The notes: generated by a model not told the origin, from the letters alone. A DNA stretch of 64,000 nt from Carnobacterium divergens DSM 20623 (GCF_000744255.1 NZ_JQLO01000001.1:620001-684000); one strand, 5' to 3'; counted from the first letter of the stretch, positions 8,352 to 17,694 are shown. Made by a program: numbers and translations.

Positions 8352-11138
8352 ATGAAAATGAAAGAAACATTACAGCTTGGAAAAACAGATTTTCCAATGC
8401 GTGGAAATTTACCAACAAGAGAAGTGGAATGGCAAAAAAATTGGGAGACTGTTGACATTTACGCTCAACGTCAAAAATTAAATGAAGGCAAACCAAGCTT
8501 TGTTTTACATGATGGCCCTCCTTATGCAAATGGCAATATCCATATGGGGCATGCCTTAAACAAAATCAGCAAAGACATCATTATCCGTCATAAATCAATG
8601 TCAGGTTTCCGTTCACCATACGTTCCTGGTTGGGATACTCATGGTTTGCCAATCGAGCAAGCTTTAACAAATAAAGGAGTTAAGCGCAAAGAAATGACAG
8701 TCGCTGAATTCCGTAAAAAATGTGAAGAATATGCATGGGAGCAAGTCAACAAACAACGTGAAGATTTCAAACGTTTAGGTGTTGCTGGAGAATGGGATCA
8801 TCCTTATGTAACGTTACAACCAGAATACGAAGAAGCACAAATTCGTGTCTTTGGAAAAATGGCTGAAAAAGGCTATATTTACAAAGGATTAAAACCAATT
8901 TACTGGTCACCTTCAAGCGAATCAGCACTAGCAGAAGCGGAAATTGAATACAAAGACGTTAAATCTCCTTCAATCTACGTCGCATTTAAAGTAGTAGACG
9001 GAAAAGGAGTCTTAGATACTGATACGTCCTTAGTTATTTGGACAACAACGCCTTGGACAATTCCTTCTAACTTAGGAATCTCAGTAAATGCCTTATATGA
9101 TTATGTAGTTGTTTTAGCTGACGGCAAAAAGTTTGTAGTGGCTAAGGACCTATTAGAAACGGTTCAAAATGCAATTGGCTGGGAGTCTGTTGAAGTTTTA
9201 AGTGAATTAAAAGGGTCTGAAATGGAATATATGACGGCACAACATCCACTATACGAACGCACCTCATTAGTAATGGTCGGCGATCATGTGACGTTAGACG
9301 CTGGTACTGGTTTAGTTCATACAGCTCCAGGACATGGTGACGATGACTTTATTATTGGCCAAAAATATAAATTAGGTGTTTTATCACCAATTGACGATCG
9401 TGGTGTCTTCACTGATGAAGCTCCTGGTTTTGAAGGTGTCTTTTATGACAAAGGAAATAAATTGATTACAGAAGCTCTTGACGAAAAAGGAGCATTACTA
9501 AAACTTGATTTCTTTACTCATAGTTACCCACATGACTGGAGAACAAAAAAACCGGTTATTTTCCGAGCAACACCGCAATGGTTTGCTTCAATTGATGACA
9601 TCCGCGCGGATATTTTAACAGCTGTTGAAGGCGTTGAATGGGTTCAAAAATGGGGAATGACTCGTCTTTATAATATGGTTCGTGATCGTGGCGATTGGGT
9701 TATTTCAAGACAACGTGCATGGGGTGTTCCATTGCCAATTTTCTATGGTGAAAATGGAGAAGCTATTATTACTCCAGAAACAATTGACCACGTTGCGACA
9801 TTATTTGGCGAACATGGTTCAAATGTTTGGTTTGAAAGAGAAGCAAAAGACTTATTACCTGCAGGATTTACTCATCCATCAAGTCCAAATGGTGAATTTA
9901 CAAAAGAAAATGACATTATGGATGTTTGGTTTGATTCAGGCTCTTCTCACCAAGCCGTTTTAGCAGCGAGACCTTATTTAACGTATCCAGCTGATATGTA
10001 TCTAGAAGGGTCAGATCAGTACCGTGGTTGGTTTAACTCAAGTATTACAACAAGTGTCGCAATTAACGGAATTGCACCATACAAAACGGTTCTTTCTCAA
10101 GGGATGGTATTAGATGGTGAAGGTCGCAAGATGAGTAAATCAATCGGAAATACGATTTTACCTGAAAAAGTTGTGAAACAAATGGGCGCAGATATTATTC
10201 GTTTATGGGTAGCTAGTGTTGATACGCAAGCAGATGTTCGAGTAAGTGATGAAATCTTAAAACAAGTTTCAGAAGTTTATCGTAAAATCCGTAATACTTT
10301 ACGTTTCCTATTGGCAAATACATCTGATTTTGATCAAAAAGCAGATGCAGTCGACTATAACAATTTGCGTTCAGTAGATAAATATTTAATGATTCGACTA
10401 AATCAATTAGTTGGAAAAGTAGAAGAAAGCTATGAAAAATATGAATTCTCTACAATTTATCAATTAATCAACAACTTCTGTACGGTTGACCTATCACAAT
10501 TTTATCTAGACTTTGCTAAAGATGTTGTTTATATTGAAGCGGCAGATGCCTATGAGCGTCGTGCAATGCAAACTGTTTTTTATGAAGTATTAGTAACATT
10601 AACAAAATTATTGACACCAATTTTACCTCATACAGCCGAAGAGGTTTGGGATTTCTTAAACGAGGAAGAAGACTATGTTCAATTAGCAGAAATGCCAGAA
10701 GTGACTCATTATCCAAATGAAGAAGAATTAGTGGATATGTGGGAAGCCTTTATGGACTTAAGAAATGATGTTCAAAAAGCACTAGAAGAAGCGCGAAATG
10801 AAAAGAAAATTGGAAAATCCTTTGAAGCAAAATTAGTGCTTTATCCAAATGAACAAACGAAAGCGTTGATTGCTGCTTTAGATAGCAATCTTGCTCAACT
10901 GTTTATTGTGTCTGATTTAGAAGTAAAAGGCATGAAAGAAACAGCACCTGAAAATGCATTACAATTTGATTCTGCAGCCATTTTGATTGAAAAAGCTGAA
11001 GGAGAAACTTGTGAGCGATGTCGTGGAGTGAAACATGACGTTGGCAGTCATTCAGACGCTCCAAACTTGTGTGATCGTTGTGCTACAATTGTCGAGGAAC
11101 ATTATCCAGCAGCTCTTTTACCAGAAGAAGCGGAGTAA
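8352..11138 (+). CDS. ileS: Isoleucine--tRNA ligase
   Basis: This class I aminoacyl-tRNA synthetase of 928 residues charges tRNA-Ile. The HIGH motif appears as GNIHMGHAL near residue 64 and the KMSKS loop as RKMSKSIGN near residue 594. The editing (CP1) domain lies between them, with [11 protein letters not shown] at its start. A C-terminal zinc site, CERC...CDRC, is at about 886-912. The ATG at 8352 follows AAGGAG; an ATG two codons later is also possible. This is the bacterial type with the C-terminal zinc finger, usually mupirocin-sensitive by family. It is controlled by the T-box immediately upstream. Confidence 0.97.
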   Translation: MKMKETLQLGKTDFPMRGNLPTREVEWQKNWETVDIYAQRQKLNEGKPSFVLHDGPPYANGNIHMGHALNKISKDIIIRHKSMSGFRSPYVPGWDTHGLPIEQALTNKGVKRKEMTVAEFRKKCEEYAWEQVNKQREDFKRLGVAGEWDHPYVTLQPEYEEAQIRVFGKMAEKGYIYKGLKPIYWSPSSESALAEAEIEYKDVKSPSIYVAFKVVDGKGVLDTDTSLVIWTTTPWTIPSNLGISVNALYDYVVVLADGKKFVVAKDLLETVQNAIGWESVEVLSELKGSEMEYMTAQHPLYERTSLVMVGDHVTLDAGTGLVHTAPGHGDDDFIIGQKYKLGVLSPIDDRGVFTDEAPGFEGVFYDKGNKLITEALDEKGALLKLDFFTHSYPHDWRTKKPVIFRATPQWFASIDDIRADILTAVEGVEWVQKWGMTRLYNMVRDRGDWVISRQRAWGVPLPIFYGENGEAIITPETIDHVATLFGEHGSNVWFEREAKDLLPAGFTHPSSPNGEFTKENDIMDVWFDSGSSHQAVLAARPYLTYPADMYLEGSDQYRGWFNSSITTSVAINGIAPYKTVLSQGMVLDGEGRKMSKSIGNTILPEKVVKQMGADIIRLWVASVDTQADVRVSDEILKQVSEVYRKIRNTLRFLLANTSDFDQKADAVDYNNLRSVDKYLMIRLNQLVGKVEESYEKYEFSTIYQLINNFCTVDLSQFYLDFAKDVVYIEAADAYERRAMQTVFYEVLVTLTKLLTPILPHTAEEVWDFLNEEEDYVQLAEMPEVTHYPNEEELVDMWEAFMDLRNDVQKALEEARNEKKIGKSFEAKLVLYPNEQTKALIAALDSNLAQLFIVSDLEVKGMKETAPENALQFDSAAILIEKAEGETCERCRGVKHDVGSHSDAPNLCDRCATIVEEHYPAALLPEEAE

Positions 11139-11148
11139 ATTCAATTGA

Positions 11149-11181
11149 ACCGAATCTTAGAAATTAAGATTCGGTTTTTTT
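11149..11181 (+). terminator. Rho-independent terminator after ileS
   Basis: An 11-base-pair stem, ACCGAATCTTA with TAAGATTCGGT, encloses a 5-base loop and is followed by a run of T. Confidence 0.92.
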
Positions 11182-11260
11182 ACTCAATGAAGTAAATAGT
11201 CAACTAATCGTTTTTATGATAAGATAATGTTATTAAAATGGACATAGAGGAGTGGTTTTG

Positions 11261-12253
11261 ATGGAACTTGACCTGATAAAAGTTCACGGTTCAGAAAATA
11301 GTTTTTTCATTCTTGATGAAACAATTTTAGAAAGACCTTTAACAGAAGCAGAAATAATGAAAGTAACAACAACGTTAACGAATCGTGAAACAGGTTTATT
11401 GAATGGAGCAGATGGAATTCTATTAATCACTAAGAGCTCACAGCCGGAAGCAGTTGCTAAAATGCGTGTAATCAATAGTGACGGTAGTGAAGCGAGTATG
11501 TGTGGCAATGGGTTAAGAACGGTGGCGCGTTACCTTGCAGAAAAAGAGCAATTAGATTACTTTCATGTAGAAACGATGCATGCCAATTTATTAGTTCAAA
11601 AAACCACTGAAATTGGGAATGATGTTGCAACCTATCAAGTAGAAATTTCACCTGTATCTTTTCAAACTTCTACACTGCCTTTAATTGGCAAAGGAGAAAC
11701 GTTAATCAATCAGCCATTTAAAGAGCTAGATTCAAAGCTGTTATTTTCAGCAGTGGCGGTTCCAAATCCACATTTAATTAGTTTTGTTGACCATGAAACA
11801 ATGGAGAGTCCTTTACTTGAAGAAATAGCACGATTCGTTAATGGAGAAAACCCTTATTTTATTGATGGCGTTAATGTTAGTTTTGTTGAAGTATTAGGAA
11901 AAGATCAAATTTTTGTGAAAACTTATGAGCGTGGCGTTGGTTTTACAAATGCTTGTGGGACAGCGATGTCTGCCAGCAGTCTAATGTATGTTTTATTAAA
12001 AGAGGGGTCATTTGATCAAAAAATTCAAGTTTTCAATCCAGGTGGAATGGTTCAAACGATTGTTCATCAAGACAATGAAGACAATTATTGGATGGAATTA
12101 ATTGGAAATGCTACCTATTTACAAAAAATCACACTATCGTTATCAGATGCACAAAAGGGTGATTTTAGTAATAGCCAATTAATGATTTTAAATGAAAATG
12201 ACGCGTATCAAGAATTTATCAAAGAGGCTCAAAACGTTTTAAAAAAGAACTAA
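11261..12253 (+). CDS. dapF: Diaminopimelate epimerase
   Basis: DapF converts LL- to meso-diaminopimelate, the penultimate step of lysine synthesis and the source of meso-DAP for peptidoglycan. The two catalytic cysteines are in SMCGNGLR (about residue 81) and TNACGTAM (about 231). The ATG at 11261 is 8 bases after AGAGGAG; a GTG at 11252 overlaps that site. At 330 residues it is longer than enterobacterial DapF (about 275) but like that of lactobacilli. It stands alone, away from other dap genes. Its presence suggests a meso-DAP wall. Confidence 0.93.
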   Translation: MELDLIKVHGSENSFFILDETILERPLTEAEIMKVTTTLTNRETGLLNGADGILLITKSSQPEAVAKMRVINSDGSEASMCGNGLRTVARYLAEKEQLDYFHVETMHANLLVQKTTEIGNDVATYQVEISPVSFQTSTLPLIGKGETLINQPFKELDSKLLFSAVAVPNPHLISFVDHETMESPLLEEIARFVNGENPYFIDGVNVSFVEVLGKDQIFVKTYERGVGFTNACGTAMSASSLMYVLLKEGSFDQKIQVFNPGGMVQTIVHQDNEDNYWMELIGNATYLQKITLSLSDAQKGDFSNSQLMILNENDAYQEFIKEAQNVLKKN

Positions 12254-12293
12254 AAATATATTAAAAAGGTTATTAAACCAACGTGTAAAACCC

Positions 12294-12322
12294 TTGCATA
12301 AGAAAAAATATTGAGCTATAAT
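12294..12322 (+). promoter_or_regulatory. Promoter of first cold-shock gene
   Basis: TTGCAT (12294-12299) and TATAAT (12317-12322) are separated by 17 bases. Transcription would start near 12329. Confidence 0.8.
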
Positions 12323-12328
12323 GGATTC

Positions 12329-12481
12329 GTGATGGGTTTACTTTTATAATGGCGAGAAGAGTTTGAATTCAAGAGGACTTGAATGGTTTATTTCTCTTTT
12401 AATTAAAATAGAAACAACTAAACTTGGACTTTTTATCAAAGAAATCTATTGCAAAAAGAGATAAATGGAGGTCACGGACAG
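12329..12481 (+). promoter_or_regulatory. Long structured 5' leader of cold-shock mRNA
   Basis: About 150 untranslated bases separate the promoter from the start codon. The leader contains an inverted repeat TTCAAG-AGGA-CTTGAA and the complementary pair GAAGAG/CTCTTT around it. Long foldable leaders are typical of cspA-type mRNAs, where the fold changes with temperature and controls translation. The temperature response here is inferred. Confidence 0.55.
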
Positions 12482-12682
12482 ATGGAAAAAGGTACAGTAA
12501 AATGGTTTAACAGTGAAAAAGGTTTTGGCTTTATCGAAGTAGAAGGCGGAGAAGATGTATTCGTACATTTTAGCGCAATTACAGGTGACGGTTTTAAAAC
12601 ACTTGAAGAAGGCCAACCAGTAGAATTCGAAATCGTTGAAGGAAATCGTGGCGCACAAGCAGCTAACGTTGTAAAACTATAA
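12482..12682 (+). CDS. Cold-shock protein (CspA family)
   Basis: This 66-residue single cold-shock domain protein is an RNA chaperone. The nucleic-acid motifs RNP1 (KGFGFIEV) and RNP2 (VFVHF) are both present. The start at 12482 follows ATGGAGGTCACG and gives [14 protein letters not shown]; the longer frame upstream lies in the leader. It is a close paralogue of the cold-shock gene at 52385. It is monocistronic, with its own promoter, long leader and terminator. Confidence 0.95.
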   Translation: MEKGTVKWFNSEKGFGFIEVEGGEDVFVHFSAITGDGFKTLEEGQPVEFEIVEGNRGAQAANVVKL

Positions 12683-12700
12683 TTTTTGAATTCAATCAAA

Positions 12701-12738
12701 AGAAGTGACTCCTTTCTATGGAGTCACTTCTTTTTTTT
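12701..12738 (+). terminator. Terminator of first cold-shock gene
   Basis: A 12-base-pair perfect stem, AGAAGTGACTCC with GGAGTCACTTCT, has a 7-base loop and is followed by eight T. Confidence 0.95.
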
Positions 12739-12829
12739 ACTTGCATCAAATTAAACTTGAAAAAGATATAAAAAATACAAAATTGTATTAATATAAGATC
12801 GGATTAAAAAAGTAAAGAGAGCAGAATAG

Positions 12830-12868
12830 GCCTTAATAATTAGTTGTAAACGTTTTATATATTAAGGC
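12830..12868 (+). promoter_or_regulatory. Inverted repeat enclosing a cre-like site upstream of alsS
   Basis: GCCTTAATA (12830-12838) and TATTAAGGC (12860-12868) form perfect 9-base arms. Between them, TGTAAACGTTTTAT (12845-12858) matches the CcpA cre consensus TGWAARCGYTWNCA at 12 of 14 positions. A 13-base direct repeat AATTAGTTGTAAA occurs at 12838-12850 and again at 12941-12953. Together these suggest the regulatory region of the acetoin genes. The rest of the 340-base gap shows no gene. Confidence 0.45.
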
Positions 12869-12976
12869 GATTAGAGTAAGGCTTTTTCCTCGCGAGTGTT
12901 CCTATAATTTGTTATTTTATAGTTGGAAGTTTTCTGTTTCAATTAGTTGTAAAATCTATTACTTATGATATCATTA

Positions 12977-12982
12977 TATAAT
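12977..12982 (+). promoter_or_regulatory. Candidate -10 of alsS-alsD
   Basis: A consensus TATAAT lies 42 bases before the alsS start. No convincing -35 is found 16-18 bases upstream, which would fit an activator-dependent promoter, as is usual for als genes. That last point is inference. Confidence 0.45.
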
Positions 12983-13024
12983 ATGAATAGTTAAAGTTAA
13001 ATGAGATAGGTGGAGGAATTGAAT

Positions 13025-14689
13025 ATGTCAGAAAAAATAAAATATGGTGGAGACGCTGTTGTCGATAGTTTAATTAATCACGAAGTCGAGTATGTTTTTG
13101 GAATTCCGGGAGCAAAAATTGACCGTGTTTTTGACAGTTTATTAGATAGAGGACCTGAATTAATTGTCGCTCGTCATGAACAAAATGCTGCATTTATGGC
13201 TGCTGGAATTGGACGATTAACAGGTAAACCTGGCGTTGTAATTGCAACCAGTGGACCAGGAGCAAGTAATTTGGCAACTGGATTAGTCACTGCAACTGCT
13301 GAAGGAGATCCAGTTCTTGCAATTGGAGGACAAGTGAAACGAGCTGATTTGCTAAAACTGACACATCAAAGTATGGATAATGCTGCTTTGTTTGAGCCAA
13401 TTACAAAATACAGTGCTGAAATTCAAGAACCAGAAAATATTTCTGAGGTGATGTCAAATGCGTATCGTGCAGCTAGAAGTTCAAAACAAGGCGCAAGTTT
13501 TGTGAGTATCCCTCAAGACGTCATTGACTCACCAATAAAAAATGCTGCCATTATGCCTTTGCAAGCCCCTAAATTAGGACCTGCCAGTCCAGTAGAAATC
13601 ACGTTGCTTTCTCAACGAATTAAAGAAGCTAAACTACCAGTTTTATTATTAGGCATGCGTGCGTCAAGTTCTGAAGTTACTCAAGCCATTCGGAACATTA
13701 TTGCAGTATCTGAAATTCCAGTAGTAGAAACTTTTCAAGGAGCAGGAATTATTTCTCACGATCTTGAAAAGAACTTCTTTGGACGAGTGGGATTGTTTAG
13801 AAATCAACCAGGAGATATGTTATTAAAACGCAGTGATTTAGTGATTACGATTGGCTATGATCCAATAGAATATGAAGCACGAAATTGGAATGCTGAGTCG
13901 GATGCTAAAATTATTGTCATTGATGACACACCTGCTGAAATTGATCAGTATTTCCAGCCTGAAAAAGAATTGATTGGGGATATTGCACAAACATTAGATT
14001 TTTTATTACCCTATTTAAAAGGTTATCAATTAGCAAGTGATTCAAAAAATTATTTAACAACGTTACAAGAAAAATTAGCCGAACGAGATGTCCCACCAGA
14101 AAATGGAAAATCTTCTTATACTCACCCGCTAGCAGTGATTTCAGAACTACAAAAAATAGTGACGGATGAAATGACTGTAACAGTAGATATTGGAAGTCAT
14201 TATATTTGGATGGCACGTCATTTTAGAAGTTACCAACCACGCCATTTATTATTTAGTAATGGAATGCAAACACTGGGTGTTGCGCTACCTTGGGCTATTT
14301 CAGCGGCGTTGGTTCGTCCGAATACTCAAATTGTATCTATTTCAGGTGATGGTGGATTCTTATTTTCAGCTCAAGAGCTTGAAACGGCAGTTCGTCGGAA
14401 TCTAAATATCGTACACTTAATTTGGAATGATGGACGTTACAATATGGTAGAATTTCAAGAAGAAATGAAATATGGTCGTGCTTCTGGTGTTGACTTTGGA
14501 CCTGTTGATTTTGTGAAATATGCCGAAGCTTTTGGTGCGGTAGGTATGCGTGTAGATGAACCAACCAAATTAAAAGAAGTTCTTAAAGCAGCCTTTGCTA
14601 CAGAAGGTCCCGTTATTGTAGATATTCCAATCGATTATCAAGATAATAAAGAGCTTGGAAAAACAATTTTACCAGACCAATTTTATTAA
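13025..14689 (+). CDS. alsS: Catabolic acetolactate synthase
   Basis: AlsS is a thiamine diphosphate enzyme that condenses two pyruvates to 2-acetolactate, the first step to acetoin and a sink for pyruvate and acid. The catalytic glutamate lies in [12 protein letters not shown] near residue 50. The ThDP motif [14 protein letters not shown]...NDGRYN spans about 440-470. 554 residues, typical for the FAD-independent catabolic form. The start at 13025 follows GGTGGAGG. It is followed by alsD 34 bases downstream, and no small ilvN-type subunit is present, which supports a catabolic rather than a biosynthetic role. Confidence 0.95.
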   Translation: MSEKIKYGGDAVVDSLINHEVEYVFGIPGAKIDRVFDSLLDRGPELIVARHEQNAAFMAAGIGRLTGKPGVVIATSGPGASNLATGLVTATAEGDPVLAIGGQVKRADLLKLTHQSMDNAALFEPITKYSAEIQEPENISEVMSNAYRAARSSKQGASFVSIPQDVIDSPIKNAAIMPLQAPKLGPASPVEITLLSQRIKEAKLPVLLLGMRASSSEVTQAIRNIIAVSEIPVVETFQGAGIISHDLEKNFFGRVGLFRNQPGDMLLKRSDLVITIGYDPIEYEARNWNAESDAKIIVIDDTPAEIDQYFQPEKELIGDIAQTLDFLLPYLKGYQLASDSKNYLTTLQEKLAERDVPPENGKSSYTHPLAVISELQKIVTDEMTVTVDIGSHYIWMARHFRSYQPRHLLFSNGMQTLGVALPWAISAALVRPNTQIVSISGDGGFLFSAQELETAVRRNLNIVHLIWNDGRYNMVEFQEEMKYGRASGVDFGPVDFVKYAEAFGAVGMRVDEPTKLKEVLKAAFATEGPVIVDIPIDYQDNKELGKTILPDQFY

Positions 14690-14723
14690 AAAAGTCCTAG
14701 AGATTGAAAGGAAGTACATTGTC

Positions 14724-15440
14724 GTGAACTCAAACAAAATTTTATTTCAACATGGAACATTAGGAACATTAATGGCAGGCTTATATGATGGGACATTTTC
14801 TATTAATGAGTTATTAAGTCATGGAAATATGGGGATTGGGACGTTAGACGTTTTAGATGGTGAATTAATCGTCTTGGATGGTGAAGCTTTTCAAGCCAAA
14901 TCGGATGGAACAATAGTGAAACTGTCTGGAAAAGAATTAGTTCCATATGCTGCTGTAACCTACTTTGAAGGAGAAAAATATGAACTGCTTGAAAATGAAA
15001 TGACAAGCGAAGAAGTGAAAACTTTCTTAAGAGAAAAAATGAGTAGTTTAAATACGTTTTCTGGGATTAAAATCAAAGGACATTTTAAAATAATGCACGT
15101 GCGTATTATCCCGAAACAAGAAAAACCTTACCAACGTTTTATTAATGCTTCTCGTATGCAACCTGAGTATACGCAAACAGATGTTGAAGGAACAATTGTT
15201 GGTTTCTTTGCGCCTGATTTATTTCAGGGAGCTACAGTAGCAGGTTTTCATTTGCATTTCATTGATAAAGACCAACAATTCGGTGGGCATATTTTAGATT
15301 TTGTACTTGAAAAAGGTGTTTTAGAAATTCAAACCCTTGAAACACTAGAGCAACACTTTCAAATTCATGATGAAACATTTTTAAAATCAGAATTTGATGA
15401 AACTAACTTGCACGAAGAAATTCAAGAATCAGAAGGATAA
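14724..15440 (+). CDS. alsD: Alpha-acetolactate decarboxylase
   Basis: AlsD decarboxylates 2-acetolactate to acetoin. The zinc ligands are in GFHLHFI (about residues 174-178) and GGHILDF (about 190). A GTG at 14724, 9 bases after GAAAGGAAG, is chosen as start; it yields 238 residues, the family length. The open frame extending upstream into the end of alsS has no independent signal. It forms an operon with alsS and ends at a strong terminator. Confidence 0.94.
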   Translation: MNSNKILFQHGTLGTLMAGLYDGTFSINELLSHGNMGIGTLDVLDGELIVLDGEAFQAKSDGTIVKLSGKELVPYAAVTYFEGEKYELLENEMTSEEVKTFLREKMSSLNTFSGIKIKGHFKIMHVRIIPKQEKPYQRFINASRMQPEYTQTDVEGTIVGFFAPDLFQGATVAGFHLHFIDKDQQFGGHILDFVLEKGVLEIQTLETLEQHFQIHDETFLKSEFDETNLHEEIQESEG

Positions 15441-15449
15441 GAAAGAGAG

Positions 15450-15478
15450 GCCCAGCTAAAAAGTTGGGCTTTTTTTTG
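15450..15478 (+). terminator. Terminator of alsS-alsD
   Basis: The stem GCCCAGCT with AGTTGGGC (one G-U pair) has a short A-rich loop and a tail of nine T. Confidence 0.92.
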
Positions 15479-15489
15479 TAAAAAATTAC

Positions 15490-15518
15490 TTGCTTCTCTT
15501 ATAAAAGTTTAATAAAAT
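15490..15518 (+). promoter_or_regulatory. Promoter of alpha/beta hydrolase gene
   Basis: TTGCTT (15490-15495) and TAAAAT (15513-15518) have 17-base spacing and lie just before the gene at 15545. Confidence 0.65.
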
Positions 15519-15544
15519 GAATGAGATAAGAAAAGAGGTAGAGA

Positions 15545-16474
15545 ATGAAAAAGATGATCATTATACTTGGAAGTCTAGTTGTAATCATTGGGATTGCGCT
15601 TTTTGGAGCAGGAATGTATTTTTACAATGTTGCGATTGCAATCAATGACAAAGATTTTTTAGCAGCAGAACCTAGTAAAAAGGATGACCCTTGGAAAACA
15701 CAAAAAGAATGGTATCAATCAGCACCAAGAGAAAAACGCTCGATTACGTCAGACGATGGCTTGAAATTAAATGCACTTTATATTCCAGCAGCAGAGCCGT
15801 CTAAAAAAACAGTTATTTTAGCACACGGTTATGGTGGGAATTATGAACAAATGAGTCCCTATGCTAAGCTTTTCCATGATTGGGGTTACAATGTACTCGC
15901 ACCAGATGCCAGAGGTCACGGAACAAGTGAAGGCTCTTATATCGGATTTGGTTGGCATGAGCGGAAAGATTATTTGAAATGGATTGACTTAATGATTACT
16001 GAAACAGGTAGCGCGACTGAGCTGGCTCTATTTGGAGTAAGTATGGGTGGCGCGACCGTTATGATGACAAGTGGGGAAGAATTGCCAGCAAATGTAAAAG
16101 TGATTGTCGAAGATTGTGGTTATAGTTCAGTAACAGATGAATTAGTTTATCAATTAAAGGATATGTATAACTTGCCAAGTTTCCCATTGATACCAGTGAC
16201 AAGTGTGGTTACCAAATTAAAAGCAGGTTATTCATTTGGTGAAGCAAGTGCAGTGGAACAATTGAAGAAGAATAAAACTCCGATGCTCTTTATTCATGGC
16301 GATAAAGATTTATTTGTCCCAACAGAAATGGTTTATGAGAATTATGAAGCAACTACAGCACCAAAAGAGCTTTATATAGTCAAAGGCGCCGGACACGCTG
16401 AAGCTTATGTAAAAGATAAAAAAGGCTATGAAAAAGAAATTCATGATTTTGTTTCAACTTATATTAAGGAGTAA
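15545..16474 (+). CDS. Membrane-anchored alpha/beta hydrolase
   Basis: This 309-residue protein has an N-terminal hydrophobic anchor (about 4-33) and an alpha/beta-hydrolase fold outside or at the membrane. The catalytic triad is visible as Ser in FGVSMGGATV (about 165), Asp in HGDKDLFVP (about 253) and His in GAGHAEAY (about 283). It resembles YqkD/FrsA-like serine esterases or peptidases, whose substrates are mostly unknown. It has its own promoter and terminator and no functional partners nearby. The enzyme class is certain; the substrate is not. Confidence 0.85.
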   Translation: MKKMIIILGSLVVIIGIALFGAGMYFYNVAIAINDKDFLAAEPSKKDDPWKTQKEWYQSAPREKRSITSDDGLKLNALYIPAAEPSKKTVILAHGYGGNYEQMSPYAKLFHDWGYNVLAPDARGHGTSEGSYIGFGWHERKDYLKWIDLMITETGSATELALFGVSMGGATVMMTSGEELPANVKVIVEDCGYSSVTDELVYQLKDMYNLPSFPLIPVTSVVTKLKAGYSFGEASAVEQLKKNKTPMLFIHGDKDLFVPTEMVYENYEATTAPKELYIVKGAGHAEAYVKDKKGYEKEIHDFVSTYIKE

Positions 16475-16477
16475 GAT

Positions 16478-16516
16478 AAAAAGAACGCTCATTCACACAG
16501 AATGAGCGTTCTTTTT
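16478..16516. terminator. Bidirectional terminator
   Basis: AAAAAGAACGCTCATTC pairs perfectly with GAATGAGCGTTCTTTTT around a 5-base loop. It serves the hydrolase gene on the plus strand and the converging isomerase homologue on the minus strand. Confidence 0.95.
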
Positions 16517-16524
16517 AGTTGTCA

Positions 16525-17232
16525 TTAACTTAATTGACTTGCAGCCTCTTGATCTAAAATAACTGTTAAATTTGGATGAAGCTTTAAAATAGAAGAAGGA
16601 ATATTAGGATCAACAGGACCCTCTAATGCTTTCTTAATAATAGCAGCTTTATGTTTTCCATTTGCAATTAAAATAAGATGCTTCACGCGCATAATACTTG
16701 CCGGTCCCATTGTGACAAATGAGTCAGGAGTTCTTTCTCCTAAATCATTAACCAAGCTTTTGTACCATGGATATTTTGGTGCTACAGTTACTTGGTAGGT
16801 GAAGTTTTCAAATTTTGTAGAACCAGGCATATTGCCACAAAAATGACCGTCAGCACCAATTCCAATTAGCATGGCATCCAACCCACCAACAGCTTCTATT
16901 TCCTCGTCATAGCTTTGATAATTGGCAGGAGAGACAAAGTGAACATGTGATTCTGGAATTCCAGCAGGTGTCAAAAATTGCTCCCTCAATAAACCTTCCG
17001 TCATACCAACTACTTCATTTTTTAATGGAACTTCATCAAAGCTATAATAATGAACGTTGGATAAATAGGATTTGTTTTTAACTAACGGTGCTAATGCTTC
17101 ATAAATTTTCTTAGGGCTATTTCCAGCTGTAATTGAAAGATTGACACGACGATCATTTAACATTTTTCCAACTATTAGTTTAGTAGCAGTTTCACTCATT
17201 TTTTTATAAGACTCTTCAATAATTAATTGCAT
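16525..17232 (-). CDS. YieK-like glucosamine-6-phosphate isomerase/6-phosphogluconolactonase family protein
   Basis: The 235-residue protein belongs to the NagB/SugI fold family. Sugar-phosphate motifs ITAGNSPKKIYEAL (34-47), SFDEVPL (64-70) and IGADGHFCGNMPG (125-137) are visible. The Asp and His of the NagB active site are kept (D128, H130), but the position equivalent to the catalytic Glu148 of E. coli NagB is Met135. The sequence is closer, from memory, to E. coli YieK than to true NagB, so glucosamine-6-phosphate deamination should not be assumed. The start follows GGGAGGAACG. A cre-like site and a palindrome precede the gene. Confidence 0.82.
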   Translation of the reverse strand: MQLIIEESYKKMSETATKLIVGKMLNDRRVNLSITAGNSPKKIYEALAPLVKNKSYLSNVHYYSFDEVPLKNEVVGMTEGLLREQFLTPAGIPESHVHFVSPANYQSYDEEIEAVGGLDAMLIGIGADGHFCGNMPGSTKFENFTYQVTVAPKYPWYKSLVNDLGERTPDSFVTMGPASIMRVKHLILIANGKHKAAIIKKALEGPVDPNIPSSILKLHPNLTVILDQEAASQLS

Positions 17233-17258
17233 ATTCGTTCCTCCCATTAGTTAGTAAT

Positions 17259-17272
17259 TGTTATCGTTTTCA
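17259..17272 (-). promoter_or_regulatory. cre-like (CcpA) site before the YieK-like gene
   Basis: On the minus strand the sequence TGAAAACGATAACA matches TGWAARCGYTWNCA at 13 of 14 positions. It lies about 27 bases upstream of the start, downstream of the likely promoter, a position that would give repression by CcpA. Confidence 0.6.
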
Positions 17273-17291
17273 TATGTATAAGTATAAAGCG

Positions 17292-17305
17292 TGTAATGCA
17301 TTACA
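17292..17305. promoter_or_regulatory. Perfect 14-base palindrome in the YieK-like promoter
   Basis: TGTAATGCATTACA is its own reverse complement. It falls in the spacer of a possible minus-strand promoter (TTGCTA upstream, TTTATA or TATACT downstream), where a dimeric repressor could bind. The regulator is unknown and not encoded next to it. Confidence 0.5.
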
Positions 17306-17330
17306 TAGCAAGTAGTTTCCTTAAATAAAA

Positions 17331-17362
17331 AAAATAAACCCTCTTAGAGGGTTTATTTTTTT
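17331..17362 (-). terminator. Terminator of glsB-like gene
   Basis: AATAAACCCTCT and AGAGGGTTTATT form a stem with a tight loop, A-rich on the left and T-rich on the right. On the minus strand it follows the stop codon at 17362 directly. Confidence 0.85.
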
Positions 17363-17613
17363 TATTTATTACGATTGCCAACAATTAAAGAGTAGATGAA
17401 AATTAAAATAACTGCACCAATCAAAGCTGGTAAAATTGCAAAACCACCAATTGAAGGTCCCCAACTACCAAATAATGATGATCCTACCCAAGATCCTAAG
17501 AATCCTACGATAATGTTCCCAATCACACCACCTGGTACGTCTTTACCAAGAATCATACCACCGATAGCTCCTAAAATACCACCTACGATAATTGACCAAA
17601 TAAATCCTAACAT
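17362..17613 (-). CDS. GlsB/YeaQ/YmgE family stress membrane protein
   Basis: This 83-residue hydrophobic protein has three predicted membrane segments and glycine-rich turns (GGILGAIGGMILG, GNIIVGFLGSWVGSSLFG), typical of the transglycosylase-associated/GlsB family. Members are linked to general stress resistance in enterococci, but their activity is unknown. The start at 17613 follows TTGGAGGA on the minus strand. It is monocistronic, with its own promoter and terminator. Confidence 0.88.
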   Translation of the reverse strand: MLGFIWSIIVGGILGAIGGMILGKDVPGGVIGNIIVGFLGSWVGSSLFGSWGPSIGGFAILPALIGAVILIFIYSLIVGNRNK

Positions 17614-17665
17614 TGTACATTCCTCCAATCACTTAATTCTATTAATCATTTAAGATTACATTAAT

Positions 17666-17694
17666 AGTATAGACATAATTCGTTCACAATTCAA
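17666..17694 (-). promoter_or_regulatory. Promoter of glsB-like gene
   Basis: On the minus strand, TTGAAT (17689-17694) and TATACT (17666-17671) are separated by 17 bases, about 50 bases before the start codon. Confidence 0.7.

Noticed and set aside
8305-8529. Minus-strand frame at the start of ileS
   Set aside because: Antisense to the HIGH-motif region of ileS and begins inside it.
12889-12896. CTCGCGAG palindrome upstream of alsS as an operator
   Set aside because: Only eight bases, no second copy seen and no known factor; not enough to call a site.
16525-17232. True NagB annotation for the isomerase homologue
   Set aside because: The position of the catalytic glutamate is Met and the motif set fits YieK better.
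17396-17653. Plus-strand frame of 85 codons, Pro- and Ile-rich
   Set aside because: Exactly antisense to the GlsB-like gene, which has a good promoter, ribosome site and terminator.
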